DNA of 64,000 nucleotides from Bacillus testis (GCF_001243895.1 NZ_LN851186.1:1811852-1875851), one strand, 5' to 3'; numbered from the stretch's first letter, positions 16,988 through 25,230 are shown. Notes: generated by a model not told the origin, from the sequence alone. Numbers and translations are program-made.

Positions 16988-17449
16988 ATGGTTATGAAAA
17001 GGCATTATCAAATCTATTTAATCAAAGAGCGTTTAGCTGGATCATATATCGGCAGAGAGCAACTACTATTTACTCTTTTTCATGATTATCATCATTCCCA
17101 AGGCGAACAGACAAGAATAATCGGCAGGCAGATTGTATACGTAACAAAGAGAATACCCATACAGACAATTGAACGGATGATTGAGTCAGTCGGGGAAGAG
17201 ACTGGAAAACAAAAAATGGAAAACAGTATCGATTATCAAATAGATTGCAGGTCGGCGAACGGTTTAACAAGCACGGCACGAGTGGAAATACACAATCGTG
17301 TCATCCATATATATGCGGAAGGAACCTTTGATGCGGAGACGATTTTTTTCGAGTGTATCCGCAAATCTGCTCCTTCTTATATGGCATTTGAATTGTCGCA
17401 AAACCGTTATGGTTGGCTAAAGCCGATGAAAGCAAGAAATTTAATATAA
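16988..17449 (+). CDS. sirA: Sporulation inhibitor of replication SirA (YneE)
   Basis: 153 aa from the ATG placed 9 nt after AAAGGA; an in-frame ATG 9 bases earlier overlaps that site. It matches SirA along its length: RHYQIYLIKERLAGSYIGRE at the start, DAETIFFECIRKSAPSYMAFEL and RYGWLKPMKARN at the end. SirA binds domain I of DnaA and blocks new replication rounds once sporulation begins. In B. subtilis it is under Spo0A control; no 0A box was checked here. Confidence 0.88.
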   Translation: MVMKRHYQIYLIKERLAGSYIGREQLLFTLFHDYHHSQGEQTRIIGRQIVYVTKRIPIQTIERMIESVGEETGKQKMENSIDYQIDCRSANGLTSTARVEIHNRVIHIYAEGTFDAETIFFECIRKSAPSYMAFELSQNRYGWLKPMKARNLI

Positions 17450-17537
17450 ACCACTTACAAAAAAGATAAACAATATTGTATAATAACGGATGGTCTAGTA
17501 CACTTAATAGTAGACAACTTGAAGGAGGAAATTTTTT

Positions 17538-17753
17538 ATGTGGCAAATTGTACTCACAGCTGTGATCGCATTATTAGCTGGTACAGCACTTGGGTTCTTC
17601 ATTGCTCGTAAGTATATGATGAACTATCTGAAAAAGAACCCGCCAATTAATGAGCAAATGTTACGCATGATGATGATGCAAATGGGAATGAAACCATCCC
17701 AAAAGAAAATTAATCAAATGATGAGCGCGATGAATAAACAACAAGGGAAATAA
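17538..17753 (+). CDS. yneF: YneF family membrane protein
   Basis: 71 aa. One N-terminal membrane span ([24 protein letters not shown]) and a Met-rich cytoplasmic tail ([28 protein letters not shown]) define the UPF0154/YneF family of Firmicutes. Strong GGAGGAAATTTTTT site before the ATG. Function unknown. In B. subtilis the next gene is ccdA; here 4.3 kb intervenes. Confidence 0.93.
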   Translation: MWQIVLTAVIALLAGTALGFFIARKYMMNYLKKNPPINEQMLRMMMMQMGMKPSQKKINQMMSAMNKQQGK

Positions 17754-17864
17754 TTGTTGTTAAATCAAGGTTTCTAAAGGTGTTATTACCTTCTAATATA
17801 GATTAATTTTTAGTTTGGTTTATCTTTCTTGTGATATTTAAGTCAAAATGGTTAATCTATGATC

Positions 17865-17909
17865 AGACCGTCTTTTTCTGAGAAAACTTCAGTAAGGGGC
17901 GGTCTTTTT
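17865..17909 (+). terminator. Terminator-like hairpin
   Basis: AGACCG (17865-17870) and CGGTCT (17900-17905) enclose an inner CTGA/TCAG stem, with a TTTTT tail. It marks the left side of the inserted block. Confidence 0.6.
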
Positions 17910-18105
17910 ATGTTGTTAAAAGGAGAATATCTTTATTATGGTGAAGCTAAGGGGTTTACACCTAAAACTATGAAGAATAAAAGGCCAAAAACCAAAGTAA
18001 ACATTAGAATTTTTAATCAATAAAAGTGGACTAACGAACCCAGAGAGCGTAACTACGTTTGAATTAAATAGGTATCAAAAAGGGAATGTTTTATGGTTAG
18101 AGTAG
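17910..18105 (+). pseudogene. Tyrosine recombinase, N-terminal (core-binding) remnant
   Basis: Two open stretches together resemble the SAM-like core-binding domain of XerC/D-type integrases: EYLYYGEAKGFTPKTMKNKR, an in-frame TAA at about 18021, then GLTNPESVTTFELNRY and a TAG at 18103-18105. No catalytic domain follows before the lipoprotein gene. It is a second recombinase fossil in the window, sitting exactly where the yneF-ccdA order is broken. 18106-18241 has nothing else. Confidence 0.65.
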
Positions 18106-18241
18106 CGCAAATAGAATAACGTAAAATTATGTAGTAAGGCAGAATTTTTCGATGAAAGGATGGTATAAAATACTATTTATCGTATTTATATGGTATCGTT
18201 AATGATTGGACTATTTATATATTTGGGAGGAAAGCTTTGAA

Positions 18242-18901
18242 ATGAAAAAATTGTTAATTGGATTATTTTTAGGTACTATCTTAGTTTTATCAGCTTGTGG
18301 TGGAGAAGATTCTAAGCCTGCATCAAAACAAGTAAAGTATGAAATAGTTAAAGATACAAAGTTTACAAAAACTGAGCAAAGGGAAATTCGTGTTACTACT
18401 AAGGCAAATAAGAAGGATTTTAATGCTATAACTGAAGAAGTTATGGATAAATATAAAGATAAGAAATTAGATTCCATTCATTTATATATCCATGCTCCAG
18501 AGGGAGAGGACTATGGAACGTTAAAAGCACATTCATTTATTGCATATACTCAAAAAGGTGTAGCTCAAACTGGCTTAGATAAAGCTAACTCATATAAAGT
18601 TGAAGTAGAAAAGCAACAACAAGATTATAAAACAATTGATGTAAACGATCAATCAAGTGAAAAGTGGCAGCAATCGTTTCGTGAAATAGCTATTTCTGAA
18701 GCAGAACGCTACATTGAGTTAACAGAAAAGAATGGAGAACTGCCTGCTGATCGCTTAGAAGAACATTCTGGTGTAATTCAACTGCAAGCAGACAAGCTTG
18801 TAAATAATGAGGAAAAGCAATCTTTTACAGATTTAGCATCATTGGTAAAAGGAAATAAATTAAATGAAGTAAAAGTGATTGTTCAAAAAATAAAAAAATA
18901 A
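18242..18901 (+). CDS. Putative lipoprotein of unknown function
   Basis: 219 aa from ATG after GGGAGGAAAGCTTTGAA. A type II signal peptide ends in LVLSAC|GG (lipobox Cys19), so it should be lipidated and anchored outside the cytoplasmic membrane. The mature part is Lys/Glu-rich with a strand-helix pattern (EIRVTTKANKKDFNAI and SIHLYIHAPEG). No family recognised. It belongs to the block inserted between yneF and ccdA. Confidence 0.75.
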   Translation: MKKLLIGLFLGTILVLSACGGEDSKPASKQVKYEIVKDTKFTKTEQREIRVTTKANKKDFNAITEEVMDKYKDKKLDSIHLYIHAPEGEDYGTLKAHSFIAYTQKGVAQTGLDKANSYKVEVEKQQQDYKTIDVNDQSSEKWQQSFREIAISEAERYIELTEKNGELPADRLEEHSGVIQLQADKLVNNEEKQSFTDLASLVKGNKLNEVKVIVQKIKK

Positions 18902-18909
18902 AACATGCG

Positions 18910-18941
18910 AGATGGCTACAAAAGGTAGCTGTCTTTTTTTG
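18910..18941 (+). terminator. Terminator of the lipoprotein gene
   Basis: AGATGGCTAC and GTAGCTGTCT pair with two G-U pairs, followed by eight T. From 18942 to 19254 I see no gene. Confidence 0.75.
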
Positions 18942-19254
18942 TACCAAAAAATAGTCTCTATCCTAGGTAAATAAAGAGAGTGCATAAATAAATGTTGTTT
19001 AAGTTACTAAAATATAGTAAATCAAAAGGATGATAAATTTGAAAAGACATGATTTGTGTCTTGGTAGTTTTTGGGGCGAAAATTCTGCTCCCCTTTGGTC
19101 AACATAAGATAAATAAGCCTGAAGAAATATTAGACTAGAACAACTGTAAGGACGTATGCATCCTCAGCCTTATCTTTCAATTGTAACCTTATTGAAACCT
19201 GCCAGTAATACCATTTGTGATACACTATTTGAACAAATGTGGAAGGGGATTGTT

Positions 19255-19839
19255 ATGGCAGTTTTAACAGCTAGATTTCATCATCCTTTGCATAAGGATA
19301 TGGATCAATTGAAAAGTAAAATGGGGATGGAGCACTGTATAGTGCGGATACATAAACACGGGGCGTGGAAAGAAAAAATAGCCCCTAATTGCATTTCCAT
19401 TTCTGATAAATGGGTCAACTTATATGATGAACTGCCTGATGTTGTCAGATTTATTGCAGCAAAATCTTTTGTTCACTTAAAATATGAAGGATATAGAAAG
19501 GCCGCACTTACAGATGCTTTTGTTATGTTTTTCGATGAAATGAAAGCGATGGAGCTATTGCGGAAAATGAGAGCGGCCATTGAAGGAGCTTATTACTCGG
19601 GTCTACAGGGAGACCGGTTATTGGCTGTTCTCGAAAAAGTTCATTCTCTCAAACGCAGCAAAGATGATTATTCGTATAATGGGATGCCGAATGCTGTGAT
19701 GATTGCCCATTATTGTGAGAATCAGCGAATGCTGACGAAAAGAAATGCCCAAAAAATATTAAAGGATTATTGTGCCGCCACATTACCTGAAAATCAGGAT
19801 CAACTGATTGAAAAGGTGCTTACAGAATTTTTTGAATAA
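19255..19839 (+). CDS. Uncharacterised helical protein, 194 aa
   Basis: Start set at the ATG of MAVLTARFHH, preceded by GGAAGGGGATTGTT; an upstream in-frame start at 19156 is possible. The protein is soluble and mostly helical, with Cys and His scattered without a metal motif. I do not recognise it. It is followed by a clear terminator, so it is probably expressed alone. Confidence 0.6.
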   Translation: MAVLTARFHHPLHKDMDQLKSKMGMEHCIVRIHKHGAWKEKIAPNCISISDKWVNLYDELPDVVRFIAAKSFVHLKYEGYRKAALTDAFVMFFDEMKAMELLRKMRAAIEGAYYSGLQGDRLLAVLEKVHSLKRSKDDYSYNGMPNAVMIAHYCENQRMLTKRNAQKILKDYCAATLPENQDQLIEKVLTEFFE

Positions 19840-19851
19840 AAAACACATGAT

Positions 19852-19886
19852 AAGCCAATGAAATGGATTAATTTCATGGCTTTTTT
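19852..19886 (+). terminator. Terminator
   Basis: AAGCCAATGAAAT and ATTTCATGGC pair around GGATTA, followed by TTTTTT. Confidence 0.85.
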
Positions 19887-20032
19887 ACACGTCTTTATGA
19901 AATTGGCCCTTGGAAAAATCAAAAAACAATAATTTTGAAACTTTTTTCACGGTTGAACGTATATGTAGTATAGATTCCATACATTTACAAAGATGGAATT
20001 GCGTAGTTTTCAGCTTGAAAGGAGGAATTGAT

Positions 20033-20197
20033 ATGAAGGTGTGGATCGGTTCCGTGATCGTCATCCTTTTAATCGCTGCAGGGGTTTGGGTAATGTTGTC
20101 CCCCTCATTTACAAAAATAGGGGAGACTGCCGAGAAATTAAAAGGGAAAGCAGAGGAGGAAGAAGATGGAGAACGTAACACCCATGAAAAAAAATAA
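20033..20197 (+). CDS. Small membrane protein overlapping the prohibitin gene
   Basis: 54 aa, MKVWIGSVIVILLIAAGVW then a charged tail rich in Glu and Lys. GAAAGGAGGAATTGAT precedes the ATG. One membrane span. Its last 32 bases overlap the start of the next gene in another frame, and the next gene's ribosome binding site (GAGGAGG) lies inside it, so the two are probably translationally coupled. It may be a partner or membrane adaptor of the SPFH protein; that is inference. Confidence 0.65.
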   Translation: MKVWIGSVIVILLIAAGVWVMLSPSFTKIGETAEKLKGKAEEEEDGERNTHEKK

Positions 20198-21014
20198 TAA
20201 TCGAAGAATTGTGGGCGCTGTCATCATAGCAGTCGCTCTAGTGGCAGCAATTGGAATCACTTCATTGTTTATCCAGAAAATTCCTAATGGATACGTTGGT
20301 GTAGTCTATAGTCCAAACGGCGGTGTACAGAACGATACTCTAAGCCAAGGTTGGCATTTGGTTGGCTTATTTGATAAAGTGACTATTTATCCGATCAGGA
20401 TGCAGACAGTAAATTATAAAGATATCCAAGTTGCGACTTCAGACGGAAAGAATGTTACGATCGATTTTGCTTTTTCTTATAGCATCCAGCCTGATAAGGT
20501 GGTGGATGTGTTTAATAAATTTGGCCCTGTCGAAGTTGAGTCTATCGAAGAATCTTATCTCAGAACAAGATTATGGGATGCAGGAAGAAAAGCAATTTCC
20601 AAATATTCTGTCATTGATACGTATGGTGAAAAATCTTCCGATGCAGCCGTCGATGTAAAAAATGTTTTTATGGATGATATCGGAAAGTTGGGCTTCCAAG
20701 TCGATAATATGACGCTTGGCGTACCGAAACCGGATGAATCTACACAGGCTGCCATCAATAAACGTGTGGAAGCTGCGCAGGAACTCGAAAGAAAACAAAT
20801 TGAATTGAAAATCGCCAAAGCTGAGGCTGAAAAGAAAACCATCGAAGCTAAAGGGATCGCCGATTACAATGAAATCATAAAAAAATCAATCTCTAAAGAA
20901 GTAATCCAAAATAAATGGATTGAAAAATGGGATGGAAAGATGCCTAAAGCCACAGGCTCCGGCCAATTGGTTCAAATTCCAATTGAAGAGACAGGAACGG
21001 CATCAGGAAAATAA
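20166..21014 (+). CDS. Prohibitin/SPFH (band 7) family protein
   Basis: 282 aa. An N-terminal span (IVGAVIIAVALVAAIGITSLF) is followed by the SPFH domain (IPNGYVGVVYSPNGGVQ, then GWHLVGLFDKVTIYPIR), including VDNMTLGVPKPDESTQAAIN. The C-terminal coiled coil is rich in Lys, Glu and Ala (QELERKQIELKIAKAEAEKK). Such proteins oligomerise on the membrane and organise lipid or protease complexes. Start after GAGGAGGAAGAAG. Confidence 0.9.
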   Translation: MENVTPMKKNNNRRIVGAVIIAVALVAAIGITSLFIQKIPNGYVGVVYSPNGGVQNDTLSQGWHLVGLFDKVTIYPIRMQTVNYKDIQVATSDGKNVTIDFAFSYSIQPDKVVDVFNKFGPVEVESIEESYLRTRLWDAGRKAISKYSVIDTYGEKSSDAAVDVKNVFMDDIGKLGFQVDNMTLGVPKPDESTQAAINKRVEAAQELERKQIELKIAKAEAEKKTIEAKGIADYNEIIKKSISKEVIQNKWIEKWDGKMPKATGSGQLVQIPIEETGTASGK

Positions 21015-21024
21015 CAGATACATC

Positions 21025-21057
21025 AAGAACCTGCCACCATAATAGGCGGGTTCTTTC
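21025..21057 (+). terminator. Prohibitin gene terminator
   Basis: AAGAACCTGCC and GGCGGGTTCTT pair with one G-T mismatch pair. Tail TTCATT is weak. Confidence 0.75.
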
Positions 21058-21105
21058 ATTATAACGCGTTTAAGGGAGGAGAAGACAACGAGCCGTAATG
21101 GTGAA

Positions 21106-21681
21106 ATGGTATATAAAACGATCATGTCTTTTGAAAAGGAAAGTAGATTTATTGTTGGGTTGGATGGGTTGAGCCGTTCAGGTAAAACAACAATCGCTTC
21201 TGAAGTGGCAAGCCTTCTAGCGCAATCAAACAAGCAAGTTTATCTGTTCCATATCGACGACTTCATTACAGTTAAAAAGGAGCGTTACCATACAGGTTAC
21301 GAGGAATGGTATGAATATTACCAATTGCAATGGAATGCGGATTGGTTGCGGAAGCATTTGTTCCAATCGCTTAAGACAGAAACAAATTTGGTTCTCCCGC
21401 ATTACCGAGCTGAATTAGATGAAATCGAAATGGTAAACCATGAATTGCCAAAAAAGTGTATCGTCTTGATTGAAGGCATTTTTTTGCAAAGGACGGAATG
21501 GAGTGACTGTTTTGATTATATGTTTTATGTGGATTGTCCTCGAACGGAACGGTTTTTAAGAGAAAAAGAAGAAGTGCAGGTTAAAGTTGAGAAGTTTCGC
21601 AGAAGGTATTGGAAGGGAGAAGATTACTATCTGAATCAAATAAAGCCTTTTCATAAAGCGGACTTCATCATCAAAGGATAG
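21106..21681 (+). CDS. P-loop kinase, uridine-kinase-like
   Basis: 191 aa. Walker A is GLDGLSRSGKTT near 18-29, followed by a uridine/pantothenate-kinase-like LFHIDDFIT with its acidic pair, and a lid region rich in Arg (FRRRYWKGEDYY). Substrate unknown: nucleoside or sugar phosphorylation is the family theme. The nearest GGGAGGAG lies about 25 nt from this ATG; another ATG 8 bases upstream is out of frame and opens only a 24-codon ORF, so the initiation arrangement is odd. Confidence 0.78.
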   Translation: MVYKTIMSFEKESRFIVGLDGLSRSGKTTIASEVASLLAQSNKQVYLFHIDDFITVKKERYHTGYEEWYEYYQLQWNADWLRKHLFQSLKTETNLVLPHYRAELDEIEMVNHELPKKCIVLIEGIFLQRTEWSDCFDYMFYVDCPRTERFLREKEEVQVKVEKFRRRYWKGEDYYLNQIKPFHKADFIIKG

Positions 21682-21756
21682 CAGGAGAATTTTTGAATGG
21701 CAAAAGAAATCCTGAACGGTTTGTTTTGTCTATGAATTTAGAAGGGCTATAAAGAT

Positions 21757-21921
21757 TTAAATACTTTTGCTCAAGAAAAACTGTTCGTATTGGTTTAACA
21801 AACAATCCAGCTCTTGGCTATGCTGCAAGGTTGCAGAAGCTGTCAACCCATACTTGGAAGCGATGTTCACAAGTTCTTTGCGCTTTGTTTCAATAAGTTG
21901 CAGAAGTTCGTTTTTTGACAC
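21757..21921 (-). CDS. Spo0E-like aspartyl-phosphate phosphatase
   Basis: 54 aa from GTG, with AAAGGAAC upstream. Two short helices carry the family signature: LLQLIETKRKELVNIASKYG, then LQHSQELDCLLNQYE with the SQELD motif. Spo0E/YnzD/YisI proteins dephosphorylate Spo0A~P and so restrain sporulation. The ORF is under 60 codons and lies opposite a spurious plus-strand frame, so automatic callers may miss it. 21922-22144 contains no other gene. Confidence 0.88.
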   Translation of the reverse strand: MSKNELLQLIETKRKELVNIASKYGLTASATLQHSQELDCLLNQYEQFFLSKSI

Positions 21922-22144
21922 AGGAATAGTTCCTTTCTTGAAAAAGGTTCAATAGTGGGCCTTTTTAACTAACAAATTATGTAATTTACCCTAGTATATC
22001 TTTTTATGGTAATTAATTCAAATAAAAAGTTTATTATAAGATTAAACATTACTATTGTCATAGAATATACATAAATGAATGATTATCCTAAAAACCCTTA
22101 ATTTGTTAATATAGGAGTAAGTTGTTTAAAAAGGAGGGGGAAAA

Positions 22145-22855
22145 TTGGCTGGCTTAAATTTGTTTTGGGCTTTCGGAGCTGGATTTCTAAGTTTCGTATC
22201 TCCGTGTTCATTGCCTATCTATCCTGCGTTTCTTTCCTATATTACTGGGATGAGTGTCGCTGAATTAAAATCCGATAATGCCATGCTCAAGAGAAGAAGT
22301 ATTCTACATACCTTGTTTTTTTTAGTGGGCTTTTCATTTGTATTTATTTTGCTTGGCTTCGGTACTTCATTCATTGGCCATTTTTTACGCAGTTATGAAA
22401 ATGTCATCCGCCAGATTGGTGGAATTCTGATTGTCTTTTTCGGTTTGGTGATCATTGGTGTCTTTCAACCGAAATTTATGATGAAGGAGCATAAGCTATC
22501 TTTCAAAAATAGGCCAAGCGGCTATTTTGGAACGGTGCTGATTGGATTGGCCTTTTCACTTGGATGGACGCCCTGTACTGGTCCAATCTTGACGTCCGTC
22601 CTAGCGATGGCGGTGGATAACAGTGAAGATGCCATCATTTATATGGTAGCTTATGTTTTAGGTTTTGCCATTCCGTTTTTCATTCTTTCTTTCTTTATTG
22701 GACGTATGAAATGGATTAAAAAGCATAATGTCAAGATTGTTAAAATCGGCGGCTACATCATGATTATCATGGGTATTTTTCTATACTTCGATATGATGAA
22801 CTATATCTCTTCTTTTTTTGTGAATAAAATTTTTAATGGCTGGAAAGGTTTTTAA
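22145..22855 (+). CDS. ccdA: Cytochrome c biogenesis protein CcdA
   Basis: 236 aa, TTG start after AGGAGGGGGAAAA. Six hydrophobic spans form the DsbD-like transporter that passes reducing equivalents across the membrane to ResA-type thioredoxins for cytochrome c maturation and spore cortex synthesis. The two redox cysteines are Cys21 (FVSPCSLP) and Cys144 (GWTPCTGP). First of ccdA-ccdB-ccdC, though a repeat element separates it from ccdB. Confidence 0.96.
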   Translation: MAGLNLFWAFGAGFLSFVSPCSLPIYPAFLSYITGMSVAELKSDNAMLKRRSILHTLFFLVGFSFVFILLGFGTSFIGHFLRSYENVIRQIGGILIVFFGLVIIGVFQPKFMMKEHKLSFKNRPSGYFGTVLIGLAFSLGWTPCTGPILTSVLAMAVDNSEDAIIYMVAYVLGFAIPFFILSFFIGRMKWIKKHNVKIVKIGGYIMIIMGIFLYFDMMNYISSFFVNKIFNGWKGF

Positions 22856-22983
22856 TTGACTGCGTCCATGTGTTTGAATATCTTCAGAATTCGAAAAATT
22901 GGTATTTTATCCTAGCTTTTGTAAACAATGTCGTATATTATTAAGAGATGATAGTAGAAAAGTAGGATTTTTCTTGTATATAC

Positions 22984-23138
22984 TTCATTCTAAAACTGGC
23001 GTTAAGACTTTTCATTCAACTGTTGCCTAAATAAAAGGTACGTGAAGTGGTAGGGCAAGTGCCAGTATGAATCTGATTGGTTCAATGAATGATCAGTGGG
23101 GGATGAATGAACCCCATAGGTCACAGTTTCACTTTATT
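22984..23138 (+). repeat. Dispersed two-hairpin repeat, copy B (full length)
   Basis: The left arm TTCATTCTAAAACTGGCGTT and right arm GTGGTAGGGCAAGTGCCAGT face each other. After GATTGGTTCAATGAATGATC comes the second hairpin GTGGGGG/ACCCC, ending in CAGTTTCACTTTATTG. It fills most of the ccdA-ccdB gap. Confidence 0.8.
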
Positions 23139-23162
23139 GTTTTTTAGCAGGGAGGATTAAAA

Positions 23163-23522
23163 GTGGCTAGGATACTCATAGTTGATGACGCGAAATTTAT
23201 GAGGATGACATTATCGAATATATTAATGAAGGCACAGCATGAAATTGTCGGTGAAGCGGAGAATGGCAAACAAGCGGTTGAACTATATCGGGAATGCCTT
23301 CCTGATTTAGTGACGATGGATATTACCATGCCGGAAATGAGCGGTTTGGAAGCTGTTAAAGAAATTAAGCGGGAGTTCCCCCACGCCAAAATTATTATGT
23401 GTTCTGCCATGGGGCAACAGAAGATGGTTGTCGAAGCAATTGAGGCAGGGGCGAAGGATTTCATTGTGAAACCATTTGACGAAGTAAGGGTATCTGAAGC
23501 GATTAATCGGATCTTATTGTAA
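23163..23522 (+). CDS. ccdB: CheY-like response regulator CcdB (YneI)
   Basis: 119 aa, receiver domain only. The acidic pocket is Asp8-Asp9, with phosphoacceptor Asp53 (TMDITMP) and Lys in DFIVKPF. CCXX: Ser in MCSAMG takes the Thr/Ser position. GTG start after GGGAGGATTAAAA. It lies in the ccd cluster but its part in cytochrome maturation is not established in B. subtilis. Confidence 0.93.
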   Translation: MARILIVDDAKFMRMTLSNILMKAQHEIVGEAENGKQAVELYRECLPDLVTMDITMPEMSGLEAVKEIKREFPHAKIIMCSAMGQQKMVVEAIEAGAKDFIVKPFDEVRVSEAINRILL

Positions 23523-23683
23523 TTGTAGAAGGACCTGGCAACCGTGTCAGGTTTTTTGGTTTTTTCAGAAAAATGTGGTAAGATGTAAGGGTATTATATA
23601 AATCTCCAACTGGTGGGAAAAAGTAATCGGATGGGGATTATAAGCGTATATTTTGTTTGGCGATGATAGGAGTGTGGATCATT

Positions 23684-24175
23684 TTGATATATATATCGAC
23701 AGTGGTCGCTATTTTAATGGCTGTTTCAGTGATGGTGGTGCGCATGAAAGCATCCAAGAAACCGGTGAGCAGTAAAAAGATCATCTTGCCCCCGATTTTT
23801 ATGAGTACTGGAGCGCTTATGTTCATATTTCCGTTTTTTCGGGTAACAGGTCCGGAAATCCTGGAGGCATTGCTGGTTGGTATGCTCTTCTCGTTGTTTT
23901 TGATTAAAACATCTAAATTTGAGATTGTTAATAATGAAATCTTCATGAAGAGATCAAAAGCGTTTGTTTTCATATTAATAGGTTTAGTATTAATTCGCTT
24001 AGTGGCAAAATTGATGCTGAGCAAATCGATAGACGTAGGGCAATTGAGTGGAATGTTCTGGATTCTCGCTTTTGGCATGATTGTGCCTTGGAGGGTTGCC
24101 ATGTACGTTCAATACAAAAAAATGCACAGGGAAGTACAGTTCCTGTCACAATCAGAACCAATCAAAGCACCTTAA
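23684..24175 (+). CDS. ccdC: CcdC (YneJ) membrane protein
   Basis: 163 aa from a TTG that follows ATAGGAG by 11 nt; earlier in-frame starts (23657) lack a site. Four to five hydrophobic spans. SSKKIILPPIFMSTGALMF, MKRSKAFVFILIGLVLIRL and SGMFWILAFGMIVPWR match YneJ. Role in cytochrome c biogenesis inferred from gene order in Bacillus; no catalytic residues seen. Confidence 0.9.
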   Translation: MIYISTVVAILMAVSVMVVRMKASKKPVSSKKIILPPIFMSTGALMFIFPFFRVTGPEILEALLVGMLFSLFLIKTSKFEIVNNEIFMKRSKAFVFILIGLVLIRLVAKLMLSKSIDVGQLSGMFWILAFGMIVPWRVAMYVQYKKMHREVQFLSQSEPIKAP

Positions 24176-24190
24176 ACGGGTGCTTTTTTA
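24164..24190 (+). terminator. ccdC terminator
   Basis: AAAGCACC and GGGTGCTTT pair around the ccdC stop codon, then TTTTATATTT. Confidence 0.8.
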
Positions 24191-24232
24191 TATTTGTTCC
24201 AACACAAAAAGCCTTTTTAAGAAAGGCCAGAG

Positions 24233-24357
24233 TTTTATTCCATTTTAACGGGCGTTATGATTTCCACTTGTCAAGATGAGCGAGAATTGAAAGCATATGC
24301 AGAAGATCAAATGCTAGTTAGAATCGATGTGGCTCAACTAGTGATGGATAGGGGTTG
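24233..24357 (+). repeat. Dispersed two-hairpin repeat, copy C (degenerate)
   Basis: TTATTCCATTTTAACGGGCG and later CTAGTTAGAATCGATGTGG plus GTGATGGATAGGGG correspond to left arm, right arm and second hairpin. Decayed, adjoining the tRNA-Sec gene. Confidence 0.55.
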
Positions 24358-24398
24358 AAAATTCGCAGCGATAACAATGTTACTGTATGCAAAGGTAT

Positions 24399-24495
24399 TG
24401 GCGGGGCTGTGTGGGAATCGAACCCACCAAAGACGACACGCGCCTCTCAGGTGATTTTGAAGATCATGGAGCGCACCAGCTACTCTTCCAACCCC
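24399..24495 (-). tRNA. selC: Selenocysteine tRNA, anticodon UCA
   Basis: 97 nt including an encoded CCA. The acceptor strand GGGGTTG pairs with CAGCCCC. The anticodon stem-loop TGAT-CTTCAAA-ATCA exposes TCA, which reads UGA. A long variable arm follows, and the T arm is GTGGG-TTCGATT-CCCAC. Length, long extra arm and UCA anticodon together identify tRNA-Sec. It is charged with serine, converted by SelA and delivered by SelB, both in this window. A promoter lies just upstream. Confidence 0.95.
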
Positions 24496-24512
24496 AAGCA
24501 ACAACGCTTTTA

Positions 24513-24541
24513 ATTATACAAATAATTACGCGCAGTGACAA
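24513..24541 (-). promoter_or_regulatory. tRNA-Sec promoter
   Basis: Minus-strand TTGTCA (24536-24541), exactly 17 bp, TATAAT (24513-24518). Transcription would start shortly before the acceptor stem at 24495. Confidence 0.8.
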
Positions 24542-24669
24542 TAGTTTTCAACTTGGTCCTGTAACAGAAGCTTCTTTCTCTTTATTGCCTTTTTTGGCAA
24601 ATTAAGTATACCTATCAATCGGGATATAGTAAAATAAGAGATACATAGATGACGACCGGGGGTGTAAGA

Positions 24670-25095
24670 ATGCTGGATGGGTGGTTTTTATGGTTTATCC
24701 TGCTATGGGTGGTGGTCCTTGCCGGCATGATGGGAATCGGCGGTTTTTTTATGTTCCGAAAGTTCCTAAAGAGATTGCCGAAAAATGATGGTTTATCAGA
24801 TATGGACTGGGAAGAATACTATGTGAAGGAAACCCGGGATTTGTGGACACAGGACGCGCGGGAGCTGCTCAACGATCTTGTCAGCCCTGTACCGGAGCTG
24901 TTTCGTGATGTTGCCCGGCAAAAAATCGCTGGGAAAATCGGTGAGCTGGCATTGGAAGAAAAAGCCGCCAGCATAGAGGAAGACCATATCATCAGAGGTT
25001 ATATTTTGGCTACGCCAAAGCGTGACCATAAGTTTCTGCGGAAAAAACTGAAGCAGAACCGTATCGATATCGGTATATATGAACATTTATTTTAA
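24670..25095 (+). CDS. yneK: DUF2621 membrane protein YneK
   Basis: 141 aa from the ATG after GGGGGTGTAAGA; an in-frame ATG 21 bases upstream lacks spacing. One N-terminal span (WFLWFILLWVVVLAGMMGI), then a conserved cytosolic part with VPELFRDVARQKIAGKIGEL and YILATPKRDHKFL. This is the YneK family, which follows yneJ in B. subtilis. Function unknown. Confidence 0.85.
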   Translation: MLDGWFLWFILLWVVVLAGMMGIGGFFMFRKFLKRLPKNDGLSDMDWEEYYVKETRDLWTQDARELLNDLVSPVPELFRDVARQKIAGKIGELALEEKAASIEEDHIIRGYILATPKRDHKFLRKKLKQNRIDIGIYEHLF

Positions 25096-25101
25096 TGCAA
25101 T

Positions 25102-25149
25102 GGCTGTCTTTTTTCGCCTTCGGATGGGCGAAATCAGGCAGCTTTTTTT
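25102..25149 (+). terminator. yneK terminator
   Basis: Nested stems GCTG/CAGC and TTTCGCC/GGGCGAAA with a TTTTTTT tail. Confidence 0.75.
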
Positions 25150-25191
25150 ATGTTTCCATCTCTAAAGGCCCTGATTTTTAACTGGCAATTA

Positions 25192-25230
25192 GGAACGTAC
25201 ATTCTGTAATCTATCATCTTCTGCTATAAT
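25192..25230 (+). promoter_or_regulatory. sbcDC promoter region with possible LexA box
   Basis: TATAAT at 25225-25230 has a poor -35 (TTCTGT) 17 bp upstream. Overlapping it is GGAACGTACATTCT (25192-25205), which keeps GAAC-N4-ATTC of the SOS box, as the third yneA box does. SOS control here is tentative. Confidence 0.4.
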
